Shown one piece after another: positions 1-12,191 of a DNA stretch of 64,000 bases. Position 1 is the stretch's first letter. Each line of letters opens with the position of its first letter. Source of the DNA: Bryoerythrophyllum caledonicum (taxonomy: Eukaryota > Streptophyta > Bryopsida > Pottiales > Pottiaceae); contig OZ020517.1 of the NCBI GenBank assembly GCA_963971425.1, positions 31,964,734 through 32,028,733 on the forward strand, given 5' to 3'. A program made the position numbers and the translations under genes. Under the pieces are notes generated by a model. That model was not told the origin of the DNA. It saw only the letters and a list, made by a program, of their open reading frames with translations, and did not search any database.

Positions 1-1826
1 CTATCCGCCATAAAGCCTTTAAATTTCGGGTTTGAAATGCCATGCCTAGCCATGATGATGTTGAGATTCTTCCAAAATAGTATTTGGGCAGTAGCATCTT
101 CTGACTGCATATCACATACGGCAATAGTCATGACTTGACAGTATTGAGCGTCATAAACATGGCAAGCCATGGTAGTCCATCCTTTGACACGCTTAACGTG
201 GTCATACATGATCCATGCGTTCTCCAAGTCCCCTGCAGACTGCATCCGCTTTACAAGATCTACTCCACTCCCGAGGCCAACTTCAGACATTTTGAAAACG
301 AAGACTTTATCGGAGTCCGATCCTTGGCCAGGAAACTTGTTTTCTTGAACAAACGCCCACTTGCTAGATCCGTGAAGCTTAGTAATACTATCCATAACTC
401 CAAATCGACGCAAGTACCGAAAAGTGGTGACCTTGTTGCGAATGCTTGGCAAAGTCATGTGCTTGCAAGTATTAAGCACTGGTATAAGTTCCTTGAATGT
501 GAGAGTAGTTTGAGGTGCATCATCAGAGTGAAGCAATAACTCTCCGACTAGATCCTTGCTTGCCTCCATTATAATGGCAGAATTGGTGGCTGAAGGTGTC
601 CTCTCTACTTGCTCTCCTAGAATACTATCTGCCCTATCTGCAAATTCCCTATCAACTCCAATCTTCACAGGATGTGCATGTGAACCAAGGTGGATACAAG
701 CACGAGTCATATGATCTTTAGTAAGAACATAACAGATTTTTGCAGGACAGATGGCTAAGCAAGAGGGAGGAACTTTACACACCTTACAGACGACGGACGA
801 ACCTTTGGGATATTGAGATCCTACGTCAAAGGTGATAGAGCTGAACCCATCCCATTCAACTTCATTTGCCGCTGAGGTTCGGTGAACTCGTATCACATAA
901 TCACAGTTGACATTAAAACATTTGAGATGCCCCAAACAGGATGATGATCTGAATGTCAGCTCCATGTCGTTCTTAATATTGGATGTGATGGTTCGTGTCC
1001 ACGCATGTCCGTCGTGTCGTTTGTCCATCCCACGGAGGAGTTGAGCTTGAGAGTGCGTTGTTGAGGCGCCAATAGGGGGAAGTTCAAACACAACGTCTCC
1101 ATCAAAAGTGGGTGGCAAGAATTCGACCTTCTCTACTTTGATACGGTTGTAATCAATCTTGGTAACTACAGACTTCGACCCTTTCCTAGCTGATAACGTT
1201 TTAAGACAATCAAGGACACTCAACGAATTTGAGGCGCGTTGAGGAAGTGGAGGTTTGCCAATAGAACCCCGAAATGATTGAGAGGGTTGAGAGAGTGGAG
1301 AAGAGACAGGTTGGTCAACAAGACGAGGATGAGGAGGTACGGGAAGTGGAGAGTCATCATCGGAGTCATCACTAAGAAGATGGATAGGTTCAAGCCCAGG
1401 CTCTATCTTTATTGACCGGACAAGAGGTGTGTTGTGCGTGGAAGTAGATGACTCCCTTGGCGTGAGAAATTCAGTAGACCCATTAAGGAGAGAGTCAGAG
1501 AGACCATACAGTCTAAACCTCCCTGGCGTAAGGCGCCAGAACTTTACACCATCATTCATATAGGACAGTTGACCGATAGTATGTGTGAGCTCACCGGAGG
1601 CATTGTCAAAAATCTCTTGATCGATGTGAATGGTCTCCTCTTGGAACTAAAACCTAAGACTCAATCGAGAAGCTGTAACAATACAAAACCCTTCATCTCC
1701 AATAGGAAATGAGACAGGGATTCCGTGCCCATTCGCATGAATGAAGGCCATCATCAGAATGAGAATTGTGCAATCTAGTACTTGACAAAGAAGAGGCAAA
1801 TTATGGTGCTTGAAAACCAGTTGGAG
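1..1826 (-). pseudogene. MULE-like transposase-derived protein, N-terminal and central part, runs off left edge
   Basis: Reading the minus strand, one frame is open from base 1646 to base 1 (548 codons) and continues past the left edge. The first in-frame ATG is at 1559. The same frame is also coherent upstream, from 1826 to 1650, so a single TAG at 1649-1647 interrupts it. The N-terminal third is acidic and rich in Ser and Pro. A cysteine/histidine stretch follows (CKVC, then CIHLGSHAHP), which resembles the zinc fingers of the WRKY-GCM1/FLYWCH type found in MULE proteins. The last ~60 residues contain WTTMACHVYDAQYC, VMTIAVCDMQSEDA and FKGFMAD, the layout of the first catalytic part of an MULE DDE domain. 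The rest of the catalytic domain would lie outside the window. The family call is pattern recognition. The stop could be C to T of CAG. Confidence 0.6.
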
Positions 1827-2843
1827 TCATTATAAACGCCATGAATGCCAAGCACGGTACATTCAAGTCAACTCTGTAAAAGGTGGAGTAAATTGAACAT
1901 AATTATTCATTGTAATAAAAATGCATTTAACAAAAGAAAACAGCGGTGCAAATAAATATATAGCATATGGAAGACGGCGGAATTCAAGAATAACAAAAAA
2001 AATTGTATATTATTGAAGGAGACAACAGAATGCCAAGATAAGTAAAATGTTGTTGATTTTTAGATCAAAAGAATAAAGAGATCTTTAGCATAGGATAAAT
2101 ATTGCCCCTATTGGGCAGCCGATAACGCATTACATTGTAATACTCGGACAATGCTCGGCGAAGTAGTTTTTGAAATATACATGAATCACTGGCTCAAGCA
2201 TTTAATAGACTAGAATCACAACTATATGATCCAATAAATTTAGAAAGAACCGGACAAGCAAAAAGTGGCATGACAATGCATGTAATTAAGTAATGACTAA
2301 AGGTCACCAAAATAATGGAGATGGTAGGTGATACGATAATTTTTGAACTATCGAATTATAGTTGTTCAAAAAGTCGAGGAATGGCAATCCTCTCTATTAC
2401 ATAAAATTCTGTAAATAAGTCGTCCACCTGAAAATAAGGTGGGCGATCAATAATAATAGAATGGGAGGATGAGTGTAAGATGTTTTGGATTTGAAATAGA
2501 GCCAAGGAAGGAGGGGCAAAGATAAAGCAAATGAGGGATTTAGGCACATTACACATGGGTACTTGACTGCGGATTTAGCCACAAAGCATGAGAGCTTGAC
2601 ACCACATTACATCTCATGTCGGCACAATTCATGTAAGTAGATGCGGCGTGATTAACTTACCTCAATGTAAATTTTTCGACTAAATCTTACCCTCTCGATT
2701 ATTTGGATTCTAGATAGGTATCCCCAGATTTGTGCTTGACAAACACTATCGACTAGACTCAGCATAGCCATCCTTTCTTCCTTCAACTTGCAGGAATACT
2801 CATAGGTGAGAGTTTTGATGTCATTTGAGAGTTGCAGATCCAG
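1827..2843. other. AT-rich stretch without a recognised gene
   Basis: This interval holds only short overlapping frames with no recognisable protein. It probably contains the 5' flank of the transposase-like frame on its left and the promoter or 5' UTR of the spliced gene that begins at 2844. A possible splice acceptor (gagagttgcag) ends at about 2836, so an upstream non-coding exon is possible. Confidence 0.4.
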
Positions 2844-4750
2844 ATGCCAGAGGAGAGAGAGGAGTTGTTATGTTTGGCAACTGCACAGAAGAAGAAACGT
2901 AGGAGGCGTGATTTGCGCTTCTCTAGTACGAAGCAACTAAAGAGGTATAGGATGAGCAAGAGAGTTGCTCCGAGGGTAGACTGTGATGTGGGGGACACTG
3001 CACGCGTGCTATCATTTGACACTGAGAATTGCAGAATCAAGGGCAGTTTAAGAATTGTTATCGAAGTGCAAGGAAGCCTGCCATCAGACCTTGTGCGGAG
3101 TGGTGGTGCTCGGAGCGGTAATCCTGGAAGCGGTGACTCGGAGGGGCGGAGGCAAGGGATGAATCGAGGAGCCGAGGTGGAGGCAAACGAGATGGAAGAA
3201 GAGAAGCCACTTTTAGAGTTAGGTACAAGTGAAGCGCCTTCAAGTCAATCTGAGGAGCATGATGATTTATTGAACAGTCAAAGCAGTGAAGAACCAAAGA
3301 AGAGAAAGGTAAGATCTGACTTGCTTTGCTTGGAACTTTTTGGACTTTTCATGTGTGTTTAAGAAAGTGAGTTTAAGATGCAAGTCTTCTTAGGTCAAAT
3401 ATTATTGATTAGGAATGCTCATGGAATGGTGGCAAGGAATTGGAAGATATTGAGCTCGGTAGGCTTCGGGGCCGAAGCTTCATTTGGGCAACCGTTGGGC
3501 CTTGTCTATACATATTCTTTTTAGGGAAATTGACCATTATACTCTTGGAGTACATAGTCGTTGGACCAAAAAGTATATTTGAAAGTCAAAAATTTCTATC
3601 ATCATGAAAGTATTTGATTGTAAATTACTTCCACTATCATTCATCCAACTCATCTCAAACAGACTGGTCAAATATTTACCAACTTTGGCTTTCTGTTAGA
3701 TGTAAAACTTCATTTAGTATACATTAGTATTAGAGAACAAATAAGAGTATAATACCCTCAACATGTGGGTCACATTTTGATCAGGTATTGATGCCATTAT
3801 CAACAACTTCAAATACATTTGGTCCTTTAGAAGGTAGAATAGTAACTGAGCTTCAGTGATTAGACTTCATACCATTATTTTTGACACAATTTGTCAAATG
3901 TCGAACCCATTAATTATATTAATTGTAATGTTAAATTCAAAAGAGAGGGACAAACTGTTTGTCACAAATTGAATGTCCGTGGGGCTAAATTATCATAATG
4001 AAGAATAAAAGTTGATAAAAAATCAAATCATAATCATTCAATTATGTCTGTTCAATATATTACAATTTCGATGAGAGACTTCAACTGTAATGTATCTTCT
4101 TCCATCAATACATGTCTCCAAGTGTACATTTTCAGTGTTCATTTCCAGAGATCAGATTCTAGACAAGGTCTAAGGAGTCCTTGGGGAAAGCAAGTTTGTT
4201 ACACAAGTTACACAAGATATATGGTATGGGAGGAGTCAAGACTGTGTACTGTATATGGTCGGTGAACGTGTGAACCTTTCTGACGCTTGTCTCATGCTTT
4301 TGTCCTCAACTGCTTGTTATTTACCGCTAGCACAGAAGAAGAATTTTCAGAATCATCGCATTGGGAGCCAGCTTCTTCTGTCCTTGATATGCCACAGCTG
4401 TAATCTCACGTCGTCGTAATCCTCGATTCGCACTCCAAGATGGGATTTTAGCCTTGTGTACAATGAGAGACATCAAGTACACATTACCACTAATACATGT
4501 CTCTCATGTGAAGAATAAAGTAATTTGTAGATTTGAAGTCTAAAATGTCTCTGCTGTCTAGATTTCTTCGCAACGATGTTCCTGTGAAGTGTAGATGATG
4601 ACTATTCTGTGCACGATATTCCTATGCATGTACCTTCACCTATTCTAGATCTGGAGGTCTGCATGTACCTTCACTTGTTCTTGATCTGGAGATCACAGAT
4701 CCCAACTCTGACGGAGTGCCGGCAGAAACGGATTCGCCGGTTCAGTCTCG

Positions 4751-4853
4751 CAGGATTCGTCACAGAAGTTTGCAGGATTTGTCACAGAAGTTTGCAGGAT
4801 TCGTCACAGAAGTTTGCAGGATTCATCACAGAAGTTTGCAAGATTCGTCACAG
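4751..4853. repeat. 22-bp tandem repeat, about 5 copies
   Basis: The unit caggattcgtcacagaagtttg is repeated head-to-tail, starting at 4751, 4773, 4795, 4817 and 4839 with one or two changes per copy; the last copy is partial. It lies inside intron 1 of the ParB/methyltransferase-like gene. Confidence 0.9.
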
Positions 4854-4898
4854 TCTTGGTGAGAAGTTTGCTGGATTTGTTGTTGGATTCGTCGCGTA

Positions 4899-4984
4899 TG
4901 TGGTGATTGTCGTGTGTGCTGGATTCGTCGTAGTTGAAACATGTGGTGATTGTCGTGTGTGCTGGATTCGTCGTAGTTGAAACT
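4899..4984. repeat. 43-bp tandem duplication
   Basis: Two adjacent 43-bp units (4899-4941 and 4942-4984) beginning tgtggtgattgtcgtgtgtg are identical except near the last base. They follow directly after the 22-bp array and share its ggattcgtc core, which suggests a common origin by slippage. Confidence 0.9.
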
Positions 4985-5810
4985 TGTGGTTGTTGGCGTA
5001 CTGTGGTTGTGTCCTAGTGCAAACGCTAGATCGATTATGGGTCTTGTTAGGTCTCGAAGGTTTCCGTTAGGTCTCGTTAGGTCTCGAAGTGCGACGTTAG
5101 GTTCCAACAACTTAAATTAATTAGCATATTTGTGAGCTGCTCGGAGGATGATTGAGCTTCGAGAGGAGGAGGCTTCGGCGCCGAAGCCTTCTTGATGCGC
5201 AGAACGCAGTATCTCCGCCGACATCCTGGCGACAAGACCTCGACCTCCCAGCGCCGAATTTTAGGCACCACAGGATAGTTCCCATCGAGACAGCCAATGG
5301 CCAGACACGCAGCAGGACTCTTCGCCGCGGAACACAATGCCGGGACTAGCATCGAGACTCGCACCTGGACCTGCAGCGAGATTTGCACCTGGAAACTTCG
5401 CAGCCAGTGCCGGAATTGCAGCACGACACTCCGCAACGGGACACCCAGGGCCGGGACTCGCACAATGTCACCAACAGTGAGGACTTCTTCCGTGTAGGTC
5501 GTTCAATTTGATAAGTGTTGTGGGGGACTTTGGCTAGTGATAGGAAGTTGAGAGAAGAACGATGCATGCCCCTCTCGGAGAGAGTTCGGCACCGAATCCT
5601 CCTGTTGTTACGAATGTAAGTCTTCCAGTTGATTACGGTTCTGGATATGTATCTCTACTGTATTTGCGCTTGGTGCGCTCGATGCGAAATGTTTTGAAAA
5701 CCTTACGGGATCGTTCAAGCTAAATCCAGATTCTCTTGTTGGTCACAGGACGTAGAGCTGCTGGAGCCTTCGGCCCCGAACCCTTGCATGGCGACCGAGG
5801 TATGCCTTAA

Positions 5811-5945
5811 CCCCTAAATTCGAAATCAACCAGAATGTTGTCGATCTGACTCTGGTCAGGCTCTCAGTTACTAAATTAAGATCATATGAAGTCATACTTT
5901 AGGAGATATTCACGGTCAAAGTTAGCAGGTCGAGATCTTCAAACG
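5811..5945 (+). mobile_element. truncated left end of a TTAA element
   Basis: After TTAA at 5807-5810 the sequence starts cccctaaattcgaaatcaac and carries the block catactttaggagatattcacggtcaaagtt. It matches the left end of the complete element at 6056 with many substitutions. No matching right end is seen before the next copy begins, so this is a truncated relative. Confidence 0.7.
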
Positions 5946-6055
5946 TAGCAGGTCGAGCAGCATCAACGCGTCGATGGTCTATGCATGCATATTCTCCACG
6001 TCAATGAAGCCCATGTACGTCTTGATCTCGAAGTACTCCCATAAGTCCTTGTTAA

Positions 6056-6826
6056 CCCCTAAAGTCGAAATCGACTTCTGGAAGGTTGTAGAGTTTTCCC
6101 ATACCTTTAAAATGACACCATTCATGCTTCAAAACTCCTCATACTTTAGGAGTTATTCACGGTCAAAGTTTGAAAACACTGTTAGGGCATGCTGAAATCT
6201 GTCCAAAACTGCGGTATATGCTCATTTATTCTCAAAATCTGCCCAAAATCAATCAGATCGCAGTAACTTCAAAAATTCACCAAAAATTGAGATTTTACAT
6301 TTTTTCAAATTTTGTTTTTTGTACATGTAAAAGGGGTAGTAAAGCATGATCTCACCGTTTGGATTTTCAATTCATTAATTAATTTCATGCCTGTATTGTT
6401 GAAAATAAGCTTTTGTATTTGTATTTCAGCATACCTCCATGTGAAAAATTAAGCATTTCTTAAGGTTTTATAGATCCTGAGATGGTAAAAATCATATGGA
6501 CATATTCCTTACTCACATAGGAACAAGAATTTGAAGAGCCTCATGTCAAATTTCCTTTCAAAAATGGTTTTTTTGGCCCCCAATACATTAGTTTTCCATT
6601 CTACAGCAAGGAAAAAATCGTGTTTTTCAACTTTGAACATTACGATCTCACAAATGGTGAGGAATTTGAATCTAAGATTCGGTATGCATGTACATGTATA
6701 AGTTAGGTACTAGATCTTACGGTTACATACTCGAAAATTTGTCAAAAGATAAAGCTTTTCACCTTGCATTGAAAGAGGGCAGTTTTGAGGGTTTTTGGCA
6801 GTTTAGAGGCCTTTCGACTTTAGGGG
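6056..6826. mobile_element. TTAA-flanked non-autonomous element (771 bp), piggyBac-like organisation
   Basis: The element is flanked by TTAA at 6052-6055 and 6827-6830. Its ends are inverted: cccctaaagtcgaaa on the left and tttcgactttagggg on the right, a perfect 15-bp terminal inverted repeat. The interior is AT-rich with no long frame, so it is non-autonomous. TTAA target duplication with CCC ends is typical of the piggyBac superfamily; that assignment is an inference from ends only. It sits in intron 1 of the ParB/methyltransferase-like gene. Confidence 0.85.
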
Positions 6827-9800
6827 TTAATATTCTGCCTGAATTGTGCACATTGTCCATACTATAATTATGTTTATATGGACGTAAGTGTTGTGCTCCT
6901 GTTCGATTTGAAATAATGTCAATTAAATTGGACTTTTCATGGAAATTATCATGTGCTCATATTTCATGCCCCATGTTTAATGTGCCGCATGTGTTAACCC
7001 TGACTATTTTGATATGTATTGAGACCACTCTACTTTCATGATATGTGTGTTACCTTGATTTGTTTTCTTGAAAGCTTTGGCATTATCTAGTATTGCTATG
7101 ATTTAGTGAATTCTTTAATATTTGGATACAGGTCTCTGATTCGGTGGATTCAGTTGCCGACTCCGACGACTGCACAACGGTGAAGTGTCCACCAAATTGC
7201 CACGATGCTAAAGAAGGGGAGCGATTGCGGCGCAAGTTGGAGAAGCGAGACTATCACTCCGTTTTAAATAGCATGCGATCTTTGGATTCAGGGTTACGAA
7301 TCCCATTATGCAAGCTCTTACCTTTGCCACGAGTTAGACTAGTTCAAGAGGTGGATGTCCGACGCTTGGAGATTCTTTTTGAAGATTGTGATGGATATGA
7401 TGATGCAGATCGTGCTCTATACGTGTCCATCTACAATGATAAGGAGACCACTACTGACGTTGGAGACGAGCATCGGACTTCTTGGGGTCATCATTGGCAT
7501 GATGCAAATGACCGGTTTGACGCCCAGCTTGAGTCTTCACCTTTATACGCTCATCTGAGAGGTAAGATGTTCTATGTTTGGGATGGCAATCACAGATTCT
7601 CCGCTTGGTGGCGCAAAATCAACATCGATCACTCTGAGGAGGCTCGTTGGCATTTCTCAGTCATCTGCATCGTCTTGGACCCCCGAGGCTGCATTGGACC
7701 TCTTTTGAATGCAATGAACGACGTTAATTGGTATGTCTTTGAAATTTCTATTTATTCAAATTCCATTTTTTCATTTATTTTCTTTAACCACTCTCAAATT
7801 AGGTCCACTCAAAATGATCATGTCAAGACTAGTCTCCCTGCTCGATTGACACGGATGCGATATTTTGGAGCACTTTCATTGGAGGACTTTCGTGACTTGC
7901 TGACTCCCACTTAGTACAAAACTTGTGGAAAAATCAAAAAGAGTAGGCCGACGTGGTTCCCTCTCACGGTTGATGTCTTCATCTCCTTTTTGTATCGGGT
8001 ACGTTTTCTTTTATCACATTTGAGATTTCAAGATTATTTCACTCAATATTTAATAAATACTTCGTTGCTGATAATAGAAACTTATCCCCAGGCTGACATA
8101 TCCCGTGCTTCTGATGAGGCTGTCCGTGAGTTCAATGATCGTACTCAGGAGAAGAATAGGACTGTGGAGGCCGTGTGGGGGGTCATGCAGGCTGCTTCAG
8201 AAAAAGCCATTAAAGTCATTAAGCAGAAGGACTTTCTGAAGTACTTGATTGTGGCGAATCCTAGAAATGGGGAGGATTTCTTCAATCAGGTTAGAGCATT
8301 TCAACTCTATTTCTACTTTCATGTCATTTACATATACTGTCTTTCATGACTTTTCATATTTTATTTATTCTCATTTATCATAAATATTTTTTATGGGCAA
8401 CAGATCAATTTGCACTATAGTACAAATTCCAAGCCGGAGATGACAATTGAGAAGCTTCAAAAGATTGTAACATCTGTGGTGGAGCCAGAATTCAAAGCCA
8501 AATGGCTTCGGTGGTGGAATTCAGGCACTATGCGGCGAGCCGCCTACCGCTTCCTTCCTGCCAATTTTAAGGAGGCAGACCTTGATACTTGGCTCAACAA
8601 AACCACATTTTGGGCTCAGGTAATGTGATTTCCTTGCATTCATTCTTCTTCTTCTGTAACTTCATTTAATTCCACTCCTTGATTATATATCTTCATTGCA
8701 GATCGAAGACCGTATTGTCAAGCAGTTCAATGAGATTTCTGGTGATGAATTGGGTAATATTGATTGGAGTGCATCTGGAGGCATCAAAAAGCCCTCAGAT
8801 TTTGTGGAGTCTTGGAGAATTTTGCTTTGGGACAAAGCGTTCCAAACTTTTCTCCACCCAAATGCTATCCCTCCTTTTATGAAGGGATCTATATTTGATG
8901 ATCATCCTGGAGCTCAATTGGCACAGAGACGGATGTTATATCGGTATTTTTTGAACCTTAACTTATATATTTATAATTGTCTCCTTTTACTACATTGAAT
9001 TTTTTGAGCTTACTAAATATTTTTCTTTTGGCAGATATATGATGCGGGAGCTCATTACTAAACATGCCATTCCATCTCAATCTTTCCCACCCTATGTTGA
9101 AGCTTGGATTAAGCTTTCCTCCGACCTTTGCATGTATACTCCAGTGCAACAAAAGAGGTACGCAGCCAATCACCTCCAAGCTGGGTGTTGATATCTTGAT
9201 TGTTCACCAAACTATACTCCGGACGATGAGGTACACATTAGGAATAGCCTTGATGCTGCTTATGTGTCTCCTATTGGAGCTACCGATGTTGTCGACCTTT
9301 TTGAGGAAGACTCCATTCAACCAATTCATGTTCGTGGCGACGGTTCTTCTCAGAAGAAGAAATCTTTGACCAAAGCCCAGAATGAGGCGGTAGACAAGGT
9401 TGCACAAGTGAAGGAGGTAGGAGATGCCACTACTGCTGCGGCCTCTAGTCTTCCTACATTCTCAGTATTACCTAGCAATATCACTGCCCCAACAAGTGAC
9501 CAACATGGTATGTTACCACACTTTTCATCTCAGTTCCCTACCACTTCAAGTGTTGCACAAGCCACAGAGGAGCTCCTTGGGCAACGGAAAGTCCGCCAAC
9601 TGCCCTGTGCTTCAATCTCTGTTGCACAGATACATCCTTTGGAGGTGATGTTGGAAAATGCGTCCCTTTTTGCGGTAATGGAGACTCTCGGTAGGCCAGT
9701 AGGCCCTGATCAATTATAGGAGAAGCTTCATCAATTTATTACCCAGGTATTTTTTCATATTTATTACCTATTTAGGTTCTTTAGACTATTCATCAGATTA

Positions 9801-11110
9801 TTCATCATTTCATCTCATTTCTTATTGTTTCATGCAGGTTGGTTCTAGTCAAACACGTCGTGTGTCTTCTCCACATTGTAAGAACACCGCTCTGGATCTC
9901 ATCATCGCCAACATTCCAGAGAATCTGCTAGTGTCTGGCATTTCAACACCGCCTTCGACAATTCCACAATAGAATTCACGACCTGAACGGTATATAGAGT
10001 CCATTTCTGAGTTTGGTGATGCATATTTGCATGATGACGCCACCATTCTTCTTTTCCACTGCGATGATCGTGCACTCTGCTCCGAAGTTAAAGAAGTTGC
10101 GGAGCAATATAGCTTCCACCTTTGTAAAGATTGGTGGGGAATTAATGATATTGCCTTGGCATCTCCAAAGTTCCCCTCGACCACGGTACAATATATTTTC
10201 CAATTCCATTGTCTCTTTTGGAATTTTTTTTATCATTTGTGATTTTTAATGGATTGGATCTATTGCAGTCGCATCGCTTTTGGATCCAGCTCTTTGTCCG
10301 TGATGAACCCATTCAATCACAGTTCTCTATCATAGAGAATCGCAAGCTTTCGGATGTGGGTCTCGAAGTTGAGCAGACTGACACTTCTTTCAATCTCACC
10401 ACCGTCAAGAACCAGCTCATGCGAGGGAGTTTGCCATGGCGTGGTGCACGGGAAAAAGATCCCCGTTTCATGCAAGTCTTGATTGAGTCCTTCACAAAAC
10501 CTGGTGACATCGTGTTGGATTGGAAGGCCTCCACTCGTACCTTTCATGAATTCTTTATTTATTTTTGCAATTTGATTTCTTGTTAACCATTATCATATGA
10601 TTACTTATATGTTTTCTAATTCTTGCAGATGCCTCTATTCGTGCCTGCCAAGCCACTGGTAGGCACATTGTTGCATTTGAAGATGATCTGGATATCTTCA
10701 CTACAATCCTACAGCCTTTGGTTGCTAAGCCTTCTCCTCCTCCGGCGGTTGCCAGGAAGGCTGTCAGGAAGGCTAGCTAGCCTCTTTTAGAGGAGCACCC
10801 ATCAAAGAAGCCAAAACGCAATCGATTTGCCTGTGCGTAAGTTTTTTTTTATTTATCCATTCTAAAATATTTGTAATCCATATACTCTACTTGTTAGCGG
10901 ATCACTAACTATATGTTATGCAGAGCTTTTCGTTCGAGCCTTCTAGAGGCTTTCACGCTTCCAAGCTATGCCGAAGATATGGCTATTGCATATGCACACA
11001 CTCCTTCTCTAGCTCCTTCTCCTCCCCGCCGCGCATTCCATTCCAGTGTGGAACAATTTATGGATGTTGAGGCTTCGGAAGAGGATGTTAGTGAGGGATA
11101 TAGTAGTTAG

Positions 11111-12191
11111 GAAGGGTCTTCACTTGTAGCCCGTGATTTTACTAGTATTTGTATTTTCAGTGTCATTGACTTGTGAGTCCGACATGCATATTTTTTATGT
11201 GCAATTTGGCTAACAATCATTACATGTGTTTCTATATATTTATTTTATATATTATCTATTTTGTATATGGCCTACTACTATTCATAGTTTTATTTGTGGG
11301 CCATAAATAGTAACTAATGTATTAAATATAATGAAGTAAATAAATTGGTAGAATTTATGAGAATTTACCTTTAGCTAGTCAATTAGATGTGTGTATATGA
11401 TTAGCAAAGATATTTCACTCAAATTTGAATTTCTAGTTTAGCAAGGATTGTATTTATCAAAGTCATTTTGTATTAGTGGGTAACGGTGACTTATCTAGAG
11501 AAATGATATGGATGGAAGTTGTACTGGTTATCACTAACCAGTATTAAAGCTTGAGGTTTCTCATTGCAAAAAATATATTTTTAAATAATTGAAAATAAAA
11601 ATATAGACAGAGAAGGAGAAGAAAAAGAAAATGAAGATAAAATTTTAAACAAGAAAAAATAGAAGAAGAAAAAAAGGTAAAAACATTATTAAAAATAAAA
11701 AATAAATATAAATATATAAAAGAAGAAAAGAAGAAAATGAAGAAGAGAAAAAATGGAAATGAAGAAGAAGAAGAGAATAAATTTAAAAGAAAATTATAAG
11801 AAAATAATGGAAAGAGAAAAAGAAAAAGAAAAGAGAATGAAGAAAAAAAACAAAGAAGAAGAAAAAGAAGATGAATGGAGATGAAGAACAACAACAACAA
11901 CAATATAAAACAAAATCAAATCAAATCAAATCCTCCTACCATTTTGTTTGCTCTTTTTTTCTCAAAATTTCAATACAACAGATATAATGTCAAAATGCCC
12001 CACTCACTTTAAACAAATCCCACGGTTATAGAACCTCTAATTACTAAAAAAATCCATTCAACCTCTGATAATCCACGGTAATAAATCCCTAATATCTAAA
12101 TTTTTGGAACTTTCATCTCGTCGTCGCTTAAAATTCTCTGCTCACCGCTCACAGCTCACCGCTCTACGCTCACATAATAGCATTCCCCGTT
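11111..12191. other. AT-rich DNA with a purine-rich tract
   Basis: The first part is the 3' flank of the upstream gene. From about 11570 to 11905 the plus strand is almost entirely A and G (gaagaaga-type tracts), which yields a meaningless Phe/Leu-rich frame on the other strand. No gene is supported. Confidence 0.7.

Larger units (their letters stand above)
2844..11110 (+). pseudogene. 11-exon ParB-like / DNA N4-N6 methyltransferase-like fusion gene with five in-frame stops
   Basis: Exons 2844-3308, 7132-7730, 7803-7998, 8092-8289, 8404-8619, 8702-8943, 9035-9746, 9838-10185, 10269-10536, 10629-10836 and 10924-11110 all have GT-AG borders and join in phase into 1213 codons. Exon 1 is charged; the exon 1/2 junction creates PKKRKV, a classical nuclear localisation signal. 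Around residues 215-310 is a ParB/sulfiredoxin-like region ending VWDGNHRFSAW. Around 890-1100 is a beta-class DNA methyltransferase pattern: a motif-IV-like LDLIIANIPEN (degenerate, no DPPY/W), then KPGDIVLDWKAST (motif I, degenerate) and GRHIVAFEDD. Five stops interrupt the frame: TAG 7912, TGA 9189, TAG 9717, TAG 9970 and TAG 10778. The true stop is TAG 11108. The gene model is strong. Domain names are inferred from motifs. The copy is probably inactive but recently so. Intron 1 has swollen with TTAA elements. Confidence 0.72.

Noticed and set aside
135-539. 134-codon plus-strand frame
   Set aside because: It is the antisense of the minus-strand transposase-like frame, which is open over a much longer span and has recognisable motifs.
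2356-2582. two short overlapping minus-strand frames
   Set aside because: They overlap in different phases and have no recognisable content.
4751-4853. regularly spaced repeats that might suggest CRISPR
   Set aside because: Units are contiguous without unique spacers and the genome is eukaryotic.
7912-10780. stop-codon reassignment or recoding to explain TAG/TGA inside the ParB/methyltransferase gene
   Set aside because: Other genes in the window end normally at TAG, TGA or TAA, so a code change is excluded; decay of this copy is simpler.
7132-10836. bacterial contamination as the source of ParB/methyltransferase-like domains
   Set aside because: The coding sequence is split by ten spliceosomal introns and continues in AT-rich plant-like DNA with eukaryotic repeats.
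11544-11903. 119-codon Phe/Leu-rich membrane-like protein
   Set aside because: It is the complement of a simple A/G-rich tract.
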